Notes under the pieces: model-generated
The model's input: the letters and a program-made list of their open reading frames with translations, nothing else
Databases searched by the model: none
Told to the model about the DNA's origin: nothing
Made by a program: the position numbers and the translations under genes
Part shown: positions 7,337 to 9,967 of the stretch, one piece after another
Numbering within the stretch: position 1 is the stretch's first letter
Layout of the letters: each line of letters starts with the position of its first letter
Origin: Gammaproteobacteria bacterium
GTDB taxonomy: Bacteria; Pseudomonadota; Gammaproteobacteria; SZUA-21
Direction of reading: 5' to 3'
DNA: 9,967 bases
Assembly: GCA_003233075.1 (NCBI GenBank)
Contig: QIKQ01000079.1
Location: 1 to 9,967, forward strand

Positions 7337-7993
7337 ATGGAAAACCAATCTAACGATAGATTTAAAAAAAGATTTCAAAAAAAAATATCAATACTAAATA
7401 CGCTATTCATAAGCTTTAATTTGATACTTAGCGTTCCATTGCAATCTTTCGCAGCTGGGCCAGTAGACTCAGTCAATTTACGCACAAGCACTAAAAGTCA
7501 GCTACCGATGATAGTCGTTTCGAGTAATGGCTCGCGTTACACTCGAATTGTAACTAGGCAAATTAGCATGCCAGTCGAATTTAAAGCTCGCTGCAACGGC
7601 CAAAATAAACTAATTAAAACTCAGTTAGGTGTTGGTAAATTACCAATATTTAAAGGTCACATGAGTGATCAGAAATCAGCGCATAGTCAAGCATTTCCAA
7701 ATACAACAAATAGTAAAGCCATAAACTGGCAGAAACATTCATTTCGAATTCGATTAAACAGCAATGGCCGTTTTGCCAATATTGATCCTGTAAAAGCTTG
7801 TAATGATTTTTTAAATAAAAAAGTTCAACAAGGTATGCGCGCTTCATTTTTTATGAAAAAAGATCGCAAAATGACTATGCGATATGAAATATCTTTTGCT
7901 GCAGAATGTCGTCAAAAATGGAAAGCAAATGGACTTTGGAAACAAACTACACAGCCTGCTAAAGCTATAATTGTTTGCCAAGCACGACGCTAA
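7337..7993 (+). CDS. Exported basic protein with four cysteines, function unknown
   Basis: I do not recognise this 218-aa protein. The N-terminus has a long charged n-region (1-17, several Lys/Arg) and a hydrophobic core at about 18-36. The segment QSFAAGP gives a probable signal peptidase I site after Ala39 or Ala40, so it should be secreted or periplasmic. The mature part has exactly four cysteines (C86, C155, C191, C214), enough for two disulfides. It is basic and contains a predicted-strand-rich segment, RKMTMRYEISFAAEC. ATG 7337 is preceded by GGGGA at 7325-7329, 7 nt upstream. The gene stands alone: gene-free DNA lies on both sides, and the nearest neighbours are the oppositely oriented binding-protein gene and the TagF-like gene. 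The intact frame and signal peptide make it a real gene. A small secreted effector or envelope factor is conceivable, with no direct evidence. Confidence 0.75.
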   Translation: MENQSNDRFKKRFQKKISILNTLFISFNLILSVPLQSFAAGPVDSVNLRTSTKSQLPMIVVSSNGSRYTRIVTRQISMPVEFKARCNGQNKLIKTQLGVGKLPIFKGHMSDQKSAHSQAFPNTTNSKAINWQKHSFRIRLNSNGRFANIDPVKACNDFLNKKVQQGMRASFFMKKDRKMTMRYEISFAAECRQKWKANGLWKQTTQPAKAIIVCQARR

Positions 7994-8134
7994 TTAGAAC
8001 TGCACTAAAATTATAAAGTATACTGCGAGTGACTGCTGTCCCGCTTAATATGAAAATATTTCATGAAACCTAGCTAATTAGGATTAAATTAATCGAGTTA
8101 CTATTTGAGACATGAAATCGTGCTAAACAATGAG
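7994..8134. other. Downstream region of the exported-protein gene
   Basis: This holds small dyads only: ATGAAA-ATA-TTTCAT at 8050-8064 and CCTA/TAGG around GCTAAT at about 8069-8082. Neither has a terminator-like U-run. No gene is visible. Confidence 0.35.
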
Positions 8135-8164
8135 TTGCTAAAAATTATAGGAATTCCCATAATT
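8135..8164 (+). promoter_or_regulatory. Candidate promoter overlapped by a 22-bp dyad
   Basis: TTGCTA (8135-8140) and CATAAT (8158-8163) are separated by exactly 17 bp; the -10 matches consensus at 5 of 6 positions and the -35 at 4 of 6. An imperfect palindrome fills the spacer and -10: AATTAT (8143-8148), GGAATTCC (8150-8157) and ATAATT (8159-8164), with a single A/C mismatch between arms. This is the expected geometry for a repressor operator. Predicted transcription starts near 8170 and runs into the GC-rich hairpin cluster. Confidence 0.35.
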
Positions 8165-8169
8165 ATCAA

Positions 8170-8292
8170 ACGTAAAGACATGAGGCGTCTCAAAGGAATT
8201 AGTCGTTGCGAGGTGTGCTCGCATCGCTCCCGGCCATGGCCCAGGCCAGCCTCTCGACCGTTCCGGTCTCACCTTCTCCGTGGCCTATTTTT
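8170..8292 (+). ncRNA. Candidate structured small RNA (GC-rich hairpin cluster)
   Basis: Between 8203 and 8286 the DNA is 57/84 G+C (68%), against strongly AT-rich flanks. Several perfect stems follow each other: GCGAG-GTGTG-CTCGC (8208-8222), TGGCC-CA-GGCCA (8237-8248, competing with GGCCATGGCC at 8232-8241) and GACCG-TTC-CGGTC (8256-8268). AGGCCA (8243-8248) can also pair with TGGCCT (8281-8286), enclosing the last hairpin and leading directly into ATTTTTA, which is terminator-like. AGGTG (8211-8215) can pair with CACCT (8270-8274). With the promoter at 8135-8163 this gives a transcript of about 120 nt. No known RNA family is recognised. The alternative is a degraded, GC-rich foreign repeat. 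The open frame across it (from TTG 8105) has no ribosome site and an implausible composition. Confidence 0.3.
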
Positions 8293-8391
8293 AGAGTACC
8301 CTAAAGTTTATTTTTTACATTAAACGTTAAAATTTCGATAATTTTTTTACTTACTCGGCATTAATCTTTTGTAGTCTCTACATTCAACAAA

Positions 8392-9408
8392 TTACGAAGG
8401 GCACATCAAATGCTTCCAATGAAACAATGCTTCCATCAAAGAGCCATTTTGCTGCCTAACAATATTAAGTGACTGCCGAGTTGGATCGCTTAAAGATTCA
8501 ATAGTTTTATCTAAGTCCAAGATAGAATTTTCCTTAGATGTTCTATCTAATAACTCCATAATTCCACTGACATTGAGTTGTCGAAAATAAAATATCAAGC
8601 TTGAGGCATAGTGATCATTACCTTGATACCAAAAAAACTTAACCTGCTTAATCTGTTGATTTAAGCACTTACTCAACAATTGAATCAAAAATATAACATA
8701 GATTTTTTGTTTTGGCCCATTCGGAATTGGCAATCTTATCGCAGATACGGTCTTTGACAATCGATTACTTAAAATCATATTCATTAGTGCTTGTAAAGCA
8801 GACAGGTAAAAAGCTTGGCTTCTTTGCTCGCTAAATTGATTTAAGCCTTTCCAAAACTCGACTGCTTTAGTACCTTTAAGTAATTCGACTTGAGCTGCTA
8901 GCGAATTAGCTTTACTCATTTTATCAGTCGATTGCGAAAGTGATTCAATCGAAAGACTTAGGTTTTCAACCGTTTGTTTTGACCAATCCATAGCAGATAA
9001 TTCGGCTGCCTTTAACAAAAATTCATGAGCCAGCATTGGTACAACCGATAACTGATTTATTAATTTTACATCGCGTAATACACTAAAAATAACAAAGGGG
9101 TAGGCGTTGTTTTTTTTATCTTTGCTGGCAAACAATACTCCTGTACTTGCATTTTTCTGATTAAACGCAGAAAATAGAAAATTCACTATGGGTAGACGTT
9201 CCAGAGTAGGACCAATGCCTTGTTGCTTACGCTTTTCCAGAGTTCGAACTGCATCATTTATTCTTCTATCGAACTCATAGATCTCATTGGTTTCTATATG
9301 ATGACTTATTTGTTCAACTGCAATCGGCATTTTTCCAAAATAGCCAACTATATCCTTACACTCTTCGTATGCACTAGCCGATTTGCGATTGAAAAAACTA
9401 AACATCAT
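8392..9408 (-). CDS. tagF: TagF-like type VI secretion-associated protein
   Basis: This 338-aa protein resembles the TagF/ImpM (DUF2094) family, post-translational repressors of T6SS assembly. The evidence is motif order in the N-terminal half. VGYFGKMP (21-28) matches the family's GFYGKLP start, and NFLFS (76-80) matches the FxLS-type element. GVLFASKDKKNNAYPF (90-105) matches the G-V-L-x-P-S-x-D-R-x-G-R-x-Y-P-F block. The usual GDF after GKLP is absent, so it is a divergent member. Residues about 135-338 are a helical extension I do not recognise. No signal peptide or TM is seen, so it should be cytoplasmic. Tandem ATGs at 9408 and 9405 both lack a good ribosome site. The left end of the MITE lies 34 bp upstream of the start, so the native promoter or upstream neighbour has probably been displaced. 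No other T6SS structural gene is in the window. Confidence 0.62.
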   Translation of the reverse strand: MMFSFFNRKSASAYEECKDIVGYFGKMPIAVEQISHHIETNEIYEFDRRINDAVRTLEKRKQQGIGPTLERLPIVNFLFSAFNQKNASTGVLFASKDKKNNAYPFVIFSVLRDVKLINQLSVVPMLAHEFLLKAAELSAMDWSKQTVENLSLSIESLSQSTDKMSKANSLAAQVELLKGTKAVEFWKGLNQFSEQRSQAFYLSALQALMNMILSNRLSKTVSAIRLPIPNGPKQKIYVIFLIQLLSKCLNQQIKQVKFFWYQGNDHYASSLIFYFRQLNVSGIMELLDRTSKENSILDLDKTIESLSDPTRQSLNIVRQQNGSLMEALFHWKHLMCPS

Positions 9409-9442
9409 GGATTCTATTCATCAATTTAAGTTAATTTGTAAT

Positions 9443-9624
9443 TAGAGACCTTTGCACGAATGCTACGAAGTCAGATAACTGCGAAAAAAGCTTCCCAAAA
9501 TGCGGGCTCGCGTTGCGATAAACTGCGCTTTTAAAAAGCTCTCTGCCTTGCCAGCACACAAATATCTTAATTTTTAGAGGTGCCCCTTACTCTCAACTTC
9601 TCGCTATCCGTGCAAAGGTCTCTA
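9443..9624. mobile_element. 182-bp MITE with perfect 16-bp inverted ends
   Basis: TAGAGACCTTTGCACG (9443-9458) is exactly mirrored by CGTGCAAAGGTCTCTA (9609-9624). AAT directly flanks both ends (9440-9442 and 9625-9627), fitting a 3-bp target duplication. The interior has no transposase, so movement would need an enzyme supplied elsewhere. The end sequence and short duplication recall IS5-type elements; that is recall, not a database match. Left of it is the tagF-like start and right of it the IS4-family element. The perfect ends suggest recent insertion. Confidence 0.82.
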
Positions 9625-9640
9625 AATAACATATATTTTC

Positions 9641-9967
9641 ACTAGTGTCCGGAATATTACTCAAATAAATTCAATTGGTTAAGGTTTTCTTGGTTAATCA
9701 TGTTTTGATCGCATCCTGTAAGCAGTTGATTTAACGGTATTGTTTCGAAAATAGTTAGGCTGAAAATTTGTAATATTGAATAAAGACTCGCCTTGATATT
9801 CAGTTGTTTTTTTATGATAGCAATGAGCACATAGACTGATACAGCTATCCATACCTGAGTTTTGACGGCATTGTCTGAAGTACCGAAAAATGATTTGATA
9901 CGAAGGTGTTGTTTTATCCATTTAAAAAACAGCTCCACTTGCCAACGGTAACGATAAAGTTCGGTAA
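9641..9967 (-). mobile_element. IS4-family insertion sequence, 3' part only
   Basis: The element is defined by its transposase gene, which enters from the right edge. Its end should lie in the short stretch between the MITE and the stop codon; ACTAGTGTCCGGAATA at 9641-9656 is the likely terminal sequence, but the partner end is outside the window and the exact boundary is uncertain. Only 16 bp separate the MITE from this proposed end. Confidence 0.7.
9657..9967 (-). CDS. IS4-family transposase, C-terminal part (continues past the right edge)
   Basis: The visible 103 codons encode the C-terminal part of an IS4-family DDE transposase of the subgroup with a DUF4372 N-terminus. The frame is open to the last base and reads TELYRYRWQVELFFKW at the edge. 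This contains the YREK signature Y-(2)-R-(3)-E-(6)-K, whose Glu is the third catalytic acid. It is followed by QHLRIKSFFGTSDNAVKTQVW-type residues and a hydrophobic helix (VSVYVLIAII), both typical of the family. The stop is TAA at 9657-9659. A coding start at 9938 would fall inside the catalytic motif, so the true start lies outside the window. No frameshift is seen in the visible part, so the enzyme may be active. Confidence 0.93.
   Translation of the reverse strand, partial: TELYRYRWQVELFFKWIKQHLRIKSFFGTSDNAVKTQVWIAVSVYVLIAIIKKQLNIKASLYSILQIFSLTIFETIPLNQLLTGCDQNMINQENLNQLNLFE

Noticed and set aside
7650..7847. Minus-strand open frame of 65 codons
   Set aside because: Antisense to the exported four-cysteine protein, with no ribosome site or recognisable motif.
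8105..8323. Open frame of 72 codons starting at TTG
   Set aside because: No ribosome site, no family resemblance, and its Arg/Ser/Pro-rich part is just a translation of the GC-rich hairpin cluster.
9220..9429. Plus-strand open frame of 69 codons
   Set aside because: Antisense to the tagF-like gene; composition is that of a chance frame.
9694..9921. Second minus-strand frame of 75 codons in the IS element
   Set aside because: Out of frame with the clear YREK-containing transposase reading.
1..9967. CRISPR array, tRNA or rRNA gene
   Set aside because: No regularly spaced direct repeats, no cloverleaf with a TTCGA-type T loop and no conserved rRNA segments were seen on reading.

Overview
The window looks like chromosomal DNA of an AT-rich gammaproteobacterium. 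The strongest taxonomic signal is an MltC-type lytic transglycosylase with its DUF3393-like N-terminal domain, a gammaproteobacterial family. A TagF-type protein of type VI secretion (T6SS), a GGDEF/EAL protein and an IS4-family transposase fit this. I cannot name the genus. Several predicted exported proteins are very rich in Lys/Arg, as is often seen in AT-biased, sometimes host-associated, lineages.

Layout: (1) 153-1367 (+) is an MltC-like lipoprotein. It converges, with a 15-bp gap, on (2) 1383-3506 (-), a two-pass membrane GGDEF/EAL protein whose cyclase signature reads GGDQF while its EAL phosphodiesterase residues look intact. (3) A 442-bp divergent intergenic region with a long A/T hairpin leads into 3949-4362 (+), a single-domain globin in which the heme-binding proximal histidine appears to be Thr. 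(4) 4561-5241 (-) is a small Ser/Thr-kinase-like protein starting at GTG. (5) 5511-6530 (-) is an orphan, very basic substrate-binding lipoprotein of the ModA-like type II fold. It has a clear terminator, a ribosome site and a plausible promoter abutting a palindrome. (6) About 800 bp without a gene lead to 7337-7993 (+), an unrecognised exported four-cysteine protein. (7) 7994-8391 holds a compact unit: a promoter with 17-bp spacing, an overlapping dyad, a 68% GC hairpin cluster and a terminator-like end. Together they look like an unannotated structured RNA of about 120 nt. (8) 8392-9408 (-) is a TagF-like T6SS accessory protein. (9) 9443-9624 is a 182-bp MITE with perfect 16-bp inverted ends and an AAT target duplication. 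Next to it, the 3' end of an IS4-family element runs off the right edge.

The genes do not form one pathway or operon; strands alternate and most are single units. Two themes recur. One is signalling that may have lost part of its chemistry: a cyclase domain without canonical GGDEF, a globin without its heme ligand, and a kinase with DFF in place of DFG. The other is mobile-element activity at the right edge that has separated the TagF-like gene from whatever lay upstream. A kinase and a TagF in the same window recall T6SS threonine-phosphorylation control, but about 3.2 kb of unrelated genes lie between them, so that link is only a suggestion.
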